DNA of 57,047 nucleotides from Lachnospiraceae bacterium (GTDB taxonomy: Bacteria; Bacillota; Clostridia; Lachnospirales; Lachnospiraceae), in contig JAIKYA010000149.1 of NCBI GenBank assembly GCA_024683645.1, positions 1-57,047 of the forward strand, read 5' to 3'. The position numbers were made by a program, and so were the translations under genes. This document shows positions 25,540-34,097 of the stretch, in pieces. The notes beneath the pieces are model-generated. The model was not told the origin of the DNA. It did no database searches and saw nothing but the letters and a program-made list of their open reading frames with translations. Numbering within the stretch: position 1 is the first letter of the stretch; each line of letters starts with the position of its first letter.

Positions 25540-26643
25540 TCACAGTATTTTCTCTATCTTGAGTCCCGGGTTCTTTGCAAGCTCAAGGAACGAGCCGTCG
25601 CTCATCTGGAGCATAGGCTTGGAGAGCTGCTGCTTGTTGATCCACTTGACGGTTCCGACAGAACCGTCGGTAAGCATGACACGATTGTCGATATAGGTGT
25701 TGACTACACATTCGAGGAATCTCATGATGTAGCTGATCTCGTATTTATGCAGGCCTTCCTGTTCAAATATCTCTATTACCTTGAAAGGACACAGCCCTTC
25801 CCTGTAGCATCTGTCTGCTGTCATCGCGTCATAGACATCCGCTATCGCCACTATCTTGGCATAGCCGTCTATCTTGTTGGAGACCAGATGCATGGGATAA
25901 CCGCTGCCGTCGCATTTTTCATGGTGCTCGAGAGCTGACAGTTTTATGTGTTCGTTGATCTTCTGAGGCTGCAGTATCTTGTAGCCTTCGAGGGGATGCG
26001 ATTTGATAAGCAGAAACTCGGAATCCGTAAGCTTGCCCGGTTTTTTGATTATGGCATCATCGATCTTGAGCTTGCCGATATCGTGAAGCATGCCGCAGGC
26101 GGTGAGCAGCTCTATCTTGTCATTGCTGAAACCCAGCCAGTGACCGAAGACATTACAGATCATTGCAACATTCATCGAATGCGTGTAAGTCAGGTCATCA
26201 AAATCACGCATATTGTGAAGCATGTCAAATACGCCGTAGGTACTGGACTGTGAGCTTAAGATATGGATGGTATCCGAGATCATATCGTCGACATCGATAG
26301 GTTTGTTCTTTTCGACGATCTCGTTGAGATTTTTCTGCAGTCCGCCTACACTTTCGATAAAGTCTTTGCGGAACTCTTTGTATTCCTGGCTGTCTTTCAG
26401 TTTTTCAAAGTGCGAGGGTTCTTCCGCGGCAGCTGTATTGACGGGAGCCGCTTCTTCAACTATCTCCTCTATTTCATAGCCCGGGTCTTCGATACGTATT
26501 GATTTAACACCATAGGTCGATAGACGCTCTATGGCGCGTGCAGTCAGCTTATATCCTTTTGGATAAATGAGCTTATTGTCGGATATGATGTCTGAAGCGA
26601 CAACCATATCAGGCTTAAGCACCTCTATTCGTACGTGTTTCAT
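25540..26643 (-). CDS. HD-GYP domain protein, probable c-di-GMP phosphodiesterase
   Basis: Probably hydrolyses cyclic di-GMP in the cytoplasm. The 367-residue protein has an N-terminal DUF3391-like region (about residues 1-70, KHVRIEVLKPDMVVASDI), a helical linker, an HD-GYP domain (about 140-310) with the HD pair in GMLHDIGKLKIDD near 188 and the signature HHEKCDGSGYP near 245, and a small C-terminal beta domain (GSVGTVKWINKQ) that is PilZ-like in size but unproven. It follows murA by 39 bases and may be co-transcribed with it. Partner diguanylate cyclases are not in the window. Confidence 0.92.
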   Translation of the reverse strand: MKHVRIEVLKPDMVVASDIISDNKLIYPKGYKLTARAIERLSTYGVKSIRIEDPGYEIEEIVEEAAPVNTAAAEEPSHFEKLKDSQEYKEFRKDFIESVGGLQKNLNEIVEKNKPIDVDDMISDTIHILSSQSSTYGVFDMLHNMRDFDDLTYTHSMNVAMICNVFGHWLGFSNDKIELLTACGMLHDIGKLKIDDAIIKKPGKLTDSEFLLIKSHPLEGYKILQPQKINEHIKLSALEHHEKCDGSGYPMHLVSNKIDGYAKIVAIADVYDAMTADRCYREGLCPFKVIEIFEQEGLHKYEISYIMRFLECVVNTYIDNRVMLTDGSVGTVKWINKQQLSKPMLQMSDGSFLELAKNPGLKIEKIL

Positions 26644-26682
26644 GGGTAAGATTATAAACGATGGTCTGATTTATTGCAAGCC

Positions 26683-27975
26683 TCAAGCGAAGCGGAGATG
26701 AAATTTCGTAAGGTCTTTGTCGGAAGAAATGCGTTCGATCTTTGCTCCGAGTTCACGGAGCTTTATCTCGAAGGCTTCATAACCGCGTTCGATAAAGCTG
26801 GTATCCTCAATGATGGTCTCTCCTTCGGCTGCGAGGGCTGCTATCACAAGTGCTGCGCCCGCACGCAGGTCCGGAGCGGATATGCTGGCTCCGGTGTACT
26901 TCTGTACACCGCTTATCACGGCCATGTTACCTTCCACTTTTATGGAAGCTCCCATGCGTATCAGCTCTTCAACATATTTGAAACGGTTCTCGAATATACC
27001 TTCCGTAACTATACTGGTTCCCTGTGCAAGTCCGAGTGCCACGGTGATCTGCGGCTGCATATCGGTAGGAAAACCGGGATAAGGCAGCGTCTTTACCTGG
27101 GTTGATGTAAGCGGTTCCGGCGCGGATACCCTTACCGCATCGTCATATTCGGTAACATGGCATCCTATCTCGCAAAGCTTTGCGGTGATGCTCTCAAGAT
27201 GCTTGGGTATAACACCGCGCACAAGTACATCCCCGTGGGTGGCAGCACTGGCAAGCATGAAAGTTCCCGCCTCTATCTGATCGGGGATCACGGCATAAGT
27301 GGTACCGTGGAGCTTCTCTACGCCCTTTATACGGATCACATCCGTACCTGCACCCTTTATATTGGCACCCATGCTGTTTAAGAAGTTGGCCAGATCAACG
27401 ACATGGGGTTCCTTTGCGGCATTCTCTATGATGGTCTTGCCCACGGCAAGGCAGGCAGCCATCATTATATTGATGGTCGCACCTACGGATACCTTATCAA
27501 AGAAAACATGATTACCGCGGAGCTCGTCAGCATCCGCCATGATACAGCCGTGCTGTATGCGTACTCTGGCACCAAGAGCCTTAAAACCCTTGATATGCTG
27601 GTCTATGGCTCTGACACCTATATTGCATCCGCCGGGAAGGGGCACTTCCGCCTGTCTGGTCTTGCCGAGCAATGCTCCTACCAGATAATAGGATGCACGT
27701 ATACGCTTGATATATTCGTCATCGATAACACAGCTGTCGATATTCGAAGAATCCATGACTACCGTATGACGGTCCGGACGTTCCACTTTCACTCCTATGC
27801 GCTCCATGGCTTTTAAGAGCACGTTCACATCTGTCACATCCGGTACATTCTCTATATTAACTTTTGAATCGGTCATCACAGCAGCTGCCAGTATGGCAAG
27901 TGAAGCATTCTTTGCTCCGCCGATCTGAACTTCTCCAACAAGGGGCTCGCCCCCCTGAATAGCATACCTGTCCAT
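26683..27975 (-). CDS. murA: UDP-N-acetylglucosamine 1-carboxyvinyltransferase
   Basis: First committed step of peptidoglycan synthesis, transferring enolpyruvate to UDP-GlcNAc; the target of fosfomycin. The 430-residue protein has GGAKNASLAILAA near residue 19, the catalytic Cys in LPGGCNIGVRAID near residue 112, FPTDMQPQ near 305, and DLRAGAALVIA near 370. The Cys is present, so the classical fosfomycin target residue is retained. I chose ATG 27975 (MDRYAIQGG) with a GGAG ribosome binding site; an upstream ATG at 28020 would add 15 residues overlapping the promoter region. It has its own consensus promoter at 28024-28052, just inside the end of the peptidase transcript. Confidence 0.96.
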   Translation of the reverse strand: MDRYAIQGGEPLVGEVQIGGAKNASLAILAAAVMTDSKVNIENVPDVTDVNVLLKAMERIGVKVERPDRHTVVMDSSNIDSCVIDDEYIKRIRASYYLVGALLGKTRQAEVPLPGGCNIGVRAIDQHIKGFKALGARVRIQHGCIMADADELRGNHVFFDKVSVGATINIMMAACLAVGKTIIENAAKEPHVVDLANFLNSMGANIKGAGTDVIRIKGVEKLHGTTYAVIPDQIEAGTFMLASAATHGDVLVRGVIPKHLESITAKLCEIGCHVTEYDDAVRVSAPEPLTSTQVKTLPYPGFPTDMQPQITVALGLAQGTSIVTEGIFENRFKYVEELIRMGASIKVEGNMAVISGVQKYTGASISAPDLRAGAALVIAALAAEGETIIEDTSFIERGYEAFEIKLRELGAKIERISSDKDLTKFHLRFA

Positions 27976-28023
27976 AATCACTCCGTTAAAACGAGGACGC
28001 TTTATAAGCACCCACAGCACGTA

Positions 28024-28052
28024 ATTATACTGTATCCGTGCCCAATTGTCAA
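28024..28052 (-). promoter_or_regulatory. Perfect consensus promoter of murA
   Basis: Minus strand: -35 TTGACA (28047-28052), 17-base spacer, -10 TATAAT (28024-28029). All 12 bases match the vegetative sigma consensus. The predicted start near 28017 gives a leader of about 42 bases. It lies immediately after the peptidase stop codon. Confidence 0.88.
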
Positions 28053-28059
28053 AACTAAA

Positions 28060-29631
28060 TTAGAAGTTTACATAATTCATTGGATTTACAGCCTCTCCGC
28101 CTATCCTTATCTCAAAATGCAGATGAGGGCCCGTGCTTACTCCCGTCGAGCCGCTGGCCGCTATCACCTGCCCCTGGCGTACCTTCTGGCCCGCCTTTAC
28201 ATAAATCTTGCTTAAGTGACCGTACCTGGTCTCTTTTCCGTCGGCGTGCTGTATGCAGACCACGTTTCCGTATCCGCCGGCCCAGCCTGCCCGGGTCACC
28301 GTACCGCCCGAGGACGCCCAGACCGAAGTCCCCGAAGGCACGGCTATATCAACACCCTTATGATAGGTGCTCGCTCCCTTCTTCGGAGCGCTGCGGCGTC
28401 CGAAGGTTGAGGATATGCGCCCGCCGGAAAGCGGCTTTATATATGTCGGCGGCTCTATGGTACCTACTTCCACCACTTTGGCCACGGCCTCTATGCCCAC
28501 CTCTTCGTATAAAACTTCCGTATCCACCACTTCATCATTCTTCCTGGTGATGCGGTTTACTGCCTCGCGGTATCCGGCCGACGGTTCCTTCAGGGTCTGC
28601 TTTTTGTTGGTGTACCATTCATCGTTGTAAACGTATTCTATTGGCAGATCGTAGACCTCTTCACAGCGCGCGGTCTCGGTCCAGAGTACCGAAAGCGCAG
28701 GTTCGGGCACGGTTATCAGCAGTTCCTGTCCCGGTCTTATTATAGAATTCTCGTTTTCCAGCTCGTCATTAAGTGCGATTATCTCATCCAGCGGCAGTTC
28801 GACCTTCAGGGAGATGACCGAAAGCGTATCACCGCTCTCCACCTTGTATATCTGCTGCTGGGCCTGCATGCCGGTCAGCTGATCCGCCGCAGCCGGCTTA
28901 TCCAGCAATTCCTCCTCGTCGACACGGCTCTCGCATATCTCTATGACCTCGGAAAAACCGACTTCCTCCAGGCCGTAATCAAAAGCATCAAAACCTGCTC
29001 CGCCGGGTACCGTCACTTCTCCTATCTCATCCGTAAAAGCTGCCGCACCGGCCGGTTCGGCGATCTGCCCTATCCCTGTCTCTCCGCCGCGTCTCATCAC
29101 CTCTGCCTTAAGTACCGAAAGTTCCCTGTCGGTATCTTTTACCAGCTTCACTTCGAATTTTCTTTCGGTATCGTAAACCGCCAGTGCATCATCAAGGATT
29201 TCCTTCACGCTGTCCGCATCCTTTACGCTCACGACGGTATCATTGACTTTCACGGTATAACTGCGCCCCGCATCCGGCTCGCGCATTTCCCTCATATACT
29301 GCTTTATGGCCTGCTTTATCTCTTCATCGCTTCCTGCCTTTTCAGCTATGCCTTCCGTATCCGGTCTGAATTCAGGCTGTATCTCAGGCATCAGAAAGCT
29401 GCCCTCTTCCGCCGTCAGCTCCCTGCGCGCCTCCGCTATAAGGCCTTTCACACTGTCCGTATCCTGCACGGCTCCGATAAGCGTATTTCCTGCATAAAAC
29501 AGCATCCTTGCGGCCGGCATACGGAATTCATACTCCGGGAGATTCGGCACCAACAGGAAAAACAGCCCGCACATGAACAGGGCTGTTCTCATTTTTGTCA
29601 CGCATCTTATTCCGTAGTACCTGGATCTCAT
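28060..29631 (-). CDS. Membrane/secreted LysM-G5-M23 endopeptidase
   Basis: A probable peptidoglycan DD-endopeptidase or its regulator outside the membrane. The 523-residue protein has one N-terminal hydrophobic segment (about residues 14-30, MRTALFMCGLFFLLVP), a mixed alpha/beta region, a LysM domain (about 262-310, YKVESGDTLSVISLKVELPL), a G5 domain (about 318-395), and a C-terminal M23 domain (about 400-523). Zinc-binding residues are present: H in TYHKGVDIAV with the following D, and HLHFEI. Intact metal ligands suggest an active enzyme. The start could be 29631 or 29592 (MRTALF); neither has a strong ribosome binding site. It follows the regulator gene by 3 bases. Confidence 0.9.
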   Translation of the reverse strand: MRSRYYGIRCVTKMRTALFMCGLFFLLVPNLPEYEFRMPAARMLFYAGNTLIGAVQDTDSVKGLIAEARRELTAEEGSFLMPEIQPEFRPDTEGIAEKAGSDEEIKQAIKQYMREMREPDAGRSYTVKVNDTVVSVKDADSVKEILDDALAVYDTERKFEVKLVKDTDRELSVLKAEVMRRGGETGIGQIAEPAGAAAFTDEIGEVTVPGGAGFDAFDYGLEEVGFSEVIEICESRVDEEELLDKPAAADQLTGMQAQQQIYKVESGDTLSVISLKVELPLDEIIALNDELENENSIIRPGQELLITVPEPALSVLWTETARCEEVYDLPIEYVYNDEWYTNKKQTLKEPSAGYREAVNRITRKNDEVVDTEVLYEEVGIEAVAKVVEVGTIEPPTYIKPLSGGRISSTFGRRSAPKKGASTYHKGVDIAVPSGTSVWASSGGTVTRAGWAGGYGNVVCIQHADGKETRYGHLSKIYVKAGQKVRQGQVIAASGSTGVSTGPHLHFEIRIGGEAVNPMNYVNF

Positions 29632-29634
29632 ATA

Positions 29635-30189
29635 TTATTCTTTGGAAAAAATGATCATCAGTATCAGCTTCTCAGAGCTGCGGTTGCAGTATACGTGTTC
29701 GTTCCCGGCCGGTATCCTGGCACTCATCCCTTCGACCAGCGTGTATTCATCACTCTGTACGCGAAGGACCAGATCGCCGCTTATCACGCTCACGTATTCA
29801 TTCATGTCTTCACCCGGCAGCAGATTGCCCAGGACCTGCCCCGGTTCAATGACTGCCTTCATCTGTTCAAAACTTCTGCCCTGCTCATAGGGAAATATCA
29901 TCAGGGTCCGGTATTTCCCGGGCCTCTCCGAAAACTCACCCGCCATTTCGGGATCGATGATCCTGAGCTCATCCTTTTTCGGGCACAGCAATTCCTCATA
30001 GTCTATCCTGAGTCCTGCCGTTATCTTATTGATCGTGGAAACAGTAGGGTTTGATTCCCCTCTTTCTATCTGTGCGAGCATGCTGCGGCTCACTCCCGTG
30101 AGCCCCGCAACAGCTTCAAGACTTAAATTCCTCCGGGTGCGGATACGCTTAAGATTGTCCGATAAGGTCCGCTCCCTTATCTCCATCAT
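29635..30189 (-). CDS. XRE-cupin transcriptional regulator
   Basis: DNA-binding regulator of 184 residues with an N-terminal XRE helix-turn-helix (about residues 8-65, SLEAVAGLTGVSRSMLAQIE) and a C-terminal cupin domain (about 105-182, EYVSVISGDLVLRV, IPAGNEHVY) that would sense a small molecule. This is the common XRE-cupin architecture whose members control transport or amino acid and polyamine metabolism. Its start overlaps the coiled-coil gene stop by 4 bases and the M23 gene follows 3 bases later, so it is translationally linked to both. Targets and ligand are unknown. Confidence 0.92.
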   Translation of the reverse strand: MMEIRERTLSDNLKRIRTRRNLSLEAVAGLTGVSRSMLAQIERGESNPTVSTINKITAGLRIDYEELLCPKKDELRIIDPEMAGEFSERPGKYRTLMIFPYEQGRSFEQMKAVIEPGQVLGNLLPGEDMNEYVSVISGDLVLRVQSDEYTLVEGMSARIPAGNEHVYCNRSSEKLILMIIFSKE

Positions 30190-31601
30190 TTAAATATACC
30201 GCAGATATAAAGTATAAGTACCGCCAGATCCGCCATTCCGAGTATCATGCTCACGATGGCTATCTTCTTGACTGCGCTCACACCGTTAGCTATCTTCTTT
30301 ATAGCTTCCTCAAGGCTCTCCGTCTGCTTCTCGGACTGCTCATTGAGCACAGCCTGAACATTGCGGTATACCTTGACGCTCTCTTTATGCATGAAGTCTT
30401 CCGTCTGCTTCATGCGGTCTTCCAGATATTTCCTGTCTGCTTCTGTCCTGGTCCTTTCCTCTTCTTCCTTGAGGATGGGATCGAAATTGGTGCTGATGGT
30501 GGAATTGAGACGCTGGAGTACTCCGACTATCTCCCTGTTGTCCTGCTTGATCCCGTAGGTAGCGCTGTCAAGCGCGCTCTTTATGGAGTTCCTGTTCTCA
30601 TCCGTAGCACTTCTCAGTGTCCTTAATGAAAGATTAAGCTCCTCAAATGCCGGCGTATAATCAACCGGTGTCGGTGCCTCTGCTGCAGCAGATTCTTTCT
30701 GCACCTCTCCAAGCTCTGCTAAGCTGCTCTTTATCTCGGCAAGGATCTCTCTTGTGCGGGCGCCCGACTGTGTCAGTGCGGAAAGTGACTCCATCACTTC
30801 CTCCGGTGCCTCGGCAGGTCCGCTGACAGTCACCTCCTGAGCAGCCGGCTCTTTTTCTTTTATCTCACGTACGGTATCGTCTATGCCGCCAAGCCTGTCG
30901 TTTAAGCTGCCGACACTGTCCTTCACACTTGCAATGCCGTCACCGACACTGCCCAGACTGCTTTCCAGCTTTCCGATGCAGTCCTTCAGCTCTTTCAGTG
31001 TTTCGTCTATATCACTTATATCCGTGGAAGATGATATCTCCCTGGTCTCGCTCACTACCGAAGTGGGCAGCTGCTGTATGGCAGCCGCGATGGCATTCAT
31101 CTGGTCCCGCAGAGAACTGTCTGCATCCTTTATGGCCTCGAGTACCTCATCGTTAGCGGCACCCGCTCCGCCTAAGCCCTGCATGGAAGCAACTGCTGCA
31201 GCCACCGCATTCAGACTTTCCTCTGTATTGGTATTGGACTGGCGTATTTCAAAAAGCTGGTCCTTTATGCCGCTTAAGTCCATGCTGTCAACAGCTTCAC
31301 TCACGGCACGTCCCACTGCTTCGCTCATCTCGATGGAAGCTGCTTCCGGCGTAGCTCCGCCCTCCTTCGCTTCTATCTGGAGCGTACGTACCTTCTCAAG
31401 ACTCTCATCCACGAGAGCATACATTTTCTCGGTAAGCTCTGAATTCTTGTAATTCAGCTTACGCATCTCCTGAAGCACGGTCTCATAACTTTCCACCTGT
31501 TCCTGCAGACTCTGCATCTGCGCCGTCTCAGCCTGAGAATTGGCTTTGATCATATCCTGTGCGTTGTACTTTTCAGCAAGCTTATCCATGAAATTATCCA
31601 T
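30186..31601 (-). CDS. Tail-anchored long coiled-coil protein of unknown function
   Basis: A 471-residue protein made almost wholly of predicted helix rich in Glu, Ser, Ala, Leu and Lys, with heptad-like spacing. There is one hydrophobic segment at the extreme C-terminus (about residues 449-468, MILGMADLAVLILYICGI), so it is probably anchored in the membrane with its bulk in the cytoplasm. No signal peptide and no enzyme motif is visible. Some methyl-accepting-like Ala/Glu/Gln stretches occur (for example AVGRAVSEAVDSM) but no chemoreceptor hairpin was recognised. It overlaps the XRE-cupin gene by 4 bases. A scaffold or cell-envelope organiser is a guess only. Confidence 0.8.
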   Translation of the reverse strand: MDNFMDKLAEKYNAQDMIKANSQAETAQMQSLQEQVESYETVLQEMRKLNYKNSELTEKMYALVDESLEKVRTLQIEAKEGGATPEAASIEMSEAVGRAVSEAVDSMDLSGIKDQLFEIRQSNTNTEESLNAVAAAVASMQGLGGAGAANDEVLEAIKDADSSLRDQMNAIAAAIQQLPTSVVSETREISSSTDISDIDETLKELKDCIGKLESSLGSVGDGIASVKDSVGSLNDRLGGIDDTVREIKEKEPAAQEVTVSGPAEAPEEVMESLSALTQSGARTREILAEIKSSLAELGEVQKESAAAEAPTPVDYTPAFEELNLSLRTLRSATDENRNSIKSALDSATYGIKQDNREIVGVLQRLNSTISTNFDPILKEEEERTRTEADRKYLEDRMKQTEDFMHKESVKVYRNVQAVLNEQSEKQTESLEEAIKKIANGVSAVKKIAIVSMILGMADLAVLILYICGIFK

Positions 31602-31649
31602 AACTGTTCTCCTCTCGTGGAATCCCTCTGTATTCTATCACCTGCGCAC

Positions 31650-32300
31650 CTATTTATCAACTAAAAACTTAAGTATCTCCAATGGATTTTCAGCCACTCC
31701 CACGCAGTCATATCCGTCCGCATCTTCCTTCTTTTTAAAGCCGAAACCGTAGGTCACAGCTATGAAGCCGACTCCTGCTTTCTTTGCTCCCAGGCCGTCA
31801 TGCCGGGTATCTCCCACCAGTGCCGTTTCCGCTGCGTCCGCCCCCATCTCGCTTATGCACATCCTCACTATGTCATCTTTTTTCAGTACATTGTCGGCAT
31901 CGGCGCCGTGCATCGGATCGCACCATCTGTCAAAACCGAAATGTTTAAGAAGCTTCAGTGCATAATCCTCTCTCTTATAAGTGGCTACCGCCATCTTTGT
32001 CCCACGTTCTCTAAGCTTTTCGCAAAGCTCGAATATACCGTCGTAGGGTCTTGCCATAAAGAGTGTTTCGTTACTGTAATGATCCCTGAAAACCCTCGTC
32101 GCTTCCAGCGTTTCCTTCTCATCCGTACCGCACTTGTCCCTGAAGGAATCCTGCACGGGCGGACCTATGAAAGTCTTTATGGTCTCTTCATCGAGCTGTT
32201 TCAGTCCCAGCTTTTCAATTGTATATCTTATGCTGATGAGTATGCCCTCCGTTGTATCAAGGAGCGTACCGTCAAGATCGAAGAGTATATTCTTATACAT
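31650..32300 (-). CDS. HAD-family phosphatase (phosphoglycolate phosphatase-like)
   Basis: A 216-residue haloacid dehalogenase-type hydrolase. Motif I FDLDGTLLDT carries the nucleophile Asp near residue 7, motif II is VATYKRE near 105 (Thr for the usual Ser/Thr), the motif III lysine lies in KKDD near 143, and motif IV is GDTRHDGLGAKKAG near 165. A helical cap lies between motifs I and II (type C1). The substrate is not evident; phosphoglycolate or a sugar phosphate are typical. It overlaps the ThDP-enzyme gene by 8 bases, which suggests it acts on a product or intermediate of that cassette. Confidence 0.92.
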   Translation of the reverse strand: MYKNILFDLDGTLLDTTEGILISIRYTIEKLGLKQLDEETIKTFIGPPVQDSFRDKCGTDEKETLEATRVFRDHYSNETLFMARPYDGIFELCEKLRERGTKMAVATYKREDYALKLLKHFGFDRWCDPMHGADADNVLKKDDIVRMCISEMGADAAETALVGDTRHDGLGAKKAGVGFIAVTYGFGFKKKEDADGYDCVGVAENPLEILKFLVDK

Positions 32301-34086
32301 ATCTCACCCCTTCATACTCATCCCTGTCAAGGAAGGGTGCCATGTCATCCAGCGAGGGCGATACTATGCGTCCGTCCGGCAATACCTTTGACGAAGACTT
32401 CGGCTCAAAATTCTGAGCGGGATCCACCACTGCTTCGCAGAGAACCGGTCCTTCCGACGCCAGCACTTCCTCGATGATCCCATCCGCCGTCTTCTCCGCA
32501 TCCAGTCTTCTGTACGCAATCCCGAAGGCATCCGCGAGCTTCTCAAAATCAGGGAAGCCCACACCGCTCTCCTTATCCACACCTATGAGCGGCGGCTTGA
32601 ACAGATTGTTCTGCGTCTGTCTTATCGAAAGATAGCCGTTGTTGTTTATGATGAATATCTTCAGGTTCAGCTTATTCTGTACGACGGTGGCCAGCTCCTG
32701 CATATTCATCATAAAGCTTCCCTCTCCGTCTATGCATATGGTCCTTTTCGTATTGTCGGATACGGCCACACCGAGTGCTGCCGGAAAACCGTAGCCCATG
32801 GCTGCACAGCCGGAGTTGGTAAACATCCTCTGTCCCTGTTTTATCTTGGCGGCCTGGAAGGTGATGACACAGGCACTGCCGTTTCCGCAGATTATACGGT
32901 CATCCTTATCAAGCTTTTCAAAAAGCCTGTCGACGAACACATAAGGATTTATCAGCCCGCCGCCATGCATATCCTCCCTTACCGAAGGGTATCTTTCAAC
33001 CAGGCTCCGACACCATGCTCTCCATCTCTCATGCTCCGCTGCCGGCTCGTAATCCTTTGAAAGCATCTTATCCAGAAAATCCACAAGATCCGCATGTATC
33101 GGAAGATCGATTGAAAGCGTGGGTTTGTGAAGCTCTCTTTCATCCGTATCCACTGCTGCCTTAAAAGCATTCTTTGCAAAATCAAAATGATTGTAGCCGA
33201 TCATCCTTATGTTCATACGGCAGCCGAGACTTATCAGCAGATCCGCGTTCTGCAGCGCAAAATTGCCCGGTCTCGTACCCACGGTTCCCGGCATGCCTGC
33301 AAAATAAGGATTGTCAAACGCTACCGTGTCGTTGGCGTTCCAGGCGCATACGACGGGTATCTTATATTTTTCGAGAAAGGCAAGAAGTTTTTCCCTTCCC
33401 TCTCCCGGGTTTACGCCTGTTCCCGCCAGCACAAGCGGTGACTTTGAAGCTTTAAGCTTATCGAGCAGTATGGAGATCACACTGTCCTTTACTTCCGGCA
33501 CTCCCCAGGGTCTCTCCGCCTTCGGATCAAAGTGGAGCAGCCCTTCAGTCTCTATCCTTGCACCCTGCACATCCAACGGAATATCCAGCCATACCGGCCC
33601 TTTTCTTCCGTCGAGTGCAAGGTAGTAAGCCTTCTCCAGATGATATGCTATCTGCTTCGGATCGAATACCTGCACGGCATACCTGGTCATATTCCTTACC
33701 GAACCGATGATATCGAATTCCTGGTCGCCCAGCTGCCTTAAGTTCAGTTCGGGATAAGCCGTGGTGGTGGTCTCTCTCTTTACCTGTCCCGAAATGACAA
33801 ACATGGGTATGGAATCAAGCCAGCCTCCCATCACACCGGTTATCGCATTGGTCCCTCCCGGTCCGCTGGTCACACATACTGCGGCAAGTCTTCCGGTCAT
33901 ACGGGTATAGCCCTCCGCCGCAATTGCACAGGCCTGCTCATGATGGTTGAAAATGCAGTTTATCCTTTCGCTGTGGCCTATGGCATCATCAAGATGCATG
34001 GCGCCTCCGCCGGTCACCATAAAGCAGTCTTTTATGCCGTGATCCGCAAGAAATCCGGCCACATACTCCGAAACCTTTATCTCCAT
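32293..34086 (-). CDS. Thiamine diphosphate-dependent enzyme, acetolactate synthase-like
   Basis: A 597-residue enzyme with the three-domain layout of the acetolactate synthase/pyruvate oxidase superfamily. The catalytic Glu is in NHHEQACAIAAEGYTR near residue 50. The middle domain holds LVLAGTGVNPG near 215. The ThDP/Mg motif is IDGEGSFMMN through INNNGY (about 440-475), where the usual GDG reads GEG. No regulatory subunit gene (ilvN) and no other ilv gene is nearby, so a dedicated biosynthetic role is more likely than branched-chain amino acid synthesis. It sits 11 bases after the aldolase gene and overlaps the HAD gene. Homologues in surface-sugar clusters add two-carbon units to keto sugars; that role here is inference. 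Confidence 0.88.
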   Translation of the reverse strand: MEIKVSEYVAGFLADHGIKDCFMVTGGGAMHLDDAIGHSERINCIFNHHEQACAIAAEGYTRMTGRLAAVCVTSGPGGTNAITGVMGGWLDSIPMFVISGQVKRETTTTAYPELNLRQLGDQEFDIIGSVRNMTRYAVQVFDPKQIAYHLEKAYYLALDGRKGPVWLDIPLDVQGARIETEGLLHFDPKAERPWGVPEVKDSVISILLDKLKASKSPLVLAGTGVNPGEGREKLLAFLEKYKIPVVCAWNANDTVAFDNPYFAGMPGTVGTRPGNFALQNADLLISLGCRMNIRMIGYNHFDFAKNAFKAAVDTDERELHKPTLSIDLPIHADLVDFLDKMLSKDYEPAAEHERWRAWCRSLVERYPSVREDMHGGGLINPYVFVDRLFEKLDKDDRIICGNGSACVITFQAAKIKQGQRMFTNSGCAAMGYGFPAALGVAVSDNTKRTICIDGEGSFMMNMQELATVVQNKLNLKIFIINNNGYLSIRQTQNNLFKPPLIGVDKESGVGFPDFEKLADAFGIAYRRLDAEKTADGIIEEVLASEGPVLCEAVVDPAQNFEPKSSSKVLPDGRIVSPSLDDMAPFLDRDEYEGVRYV

Positions 34087-34097
34087 TTATCGTCTCC

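Noticed and set aside
32293-34086. Calling the ThDP enzyme IlvB (acetolactate synthase large subunit)
   Set aside because: No small subunit or other branched-chain amino acid gene is near, and the context is an aldolase and a phosphatase; the family alone does not fix the reaction.
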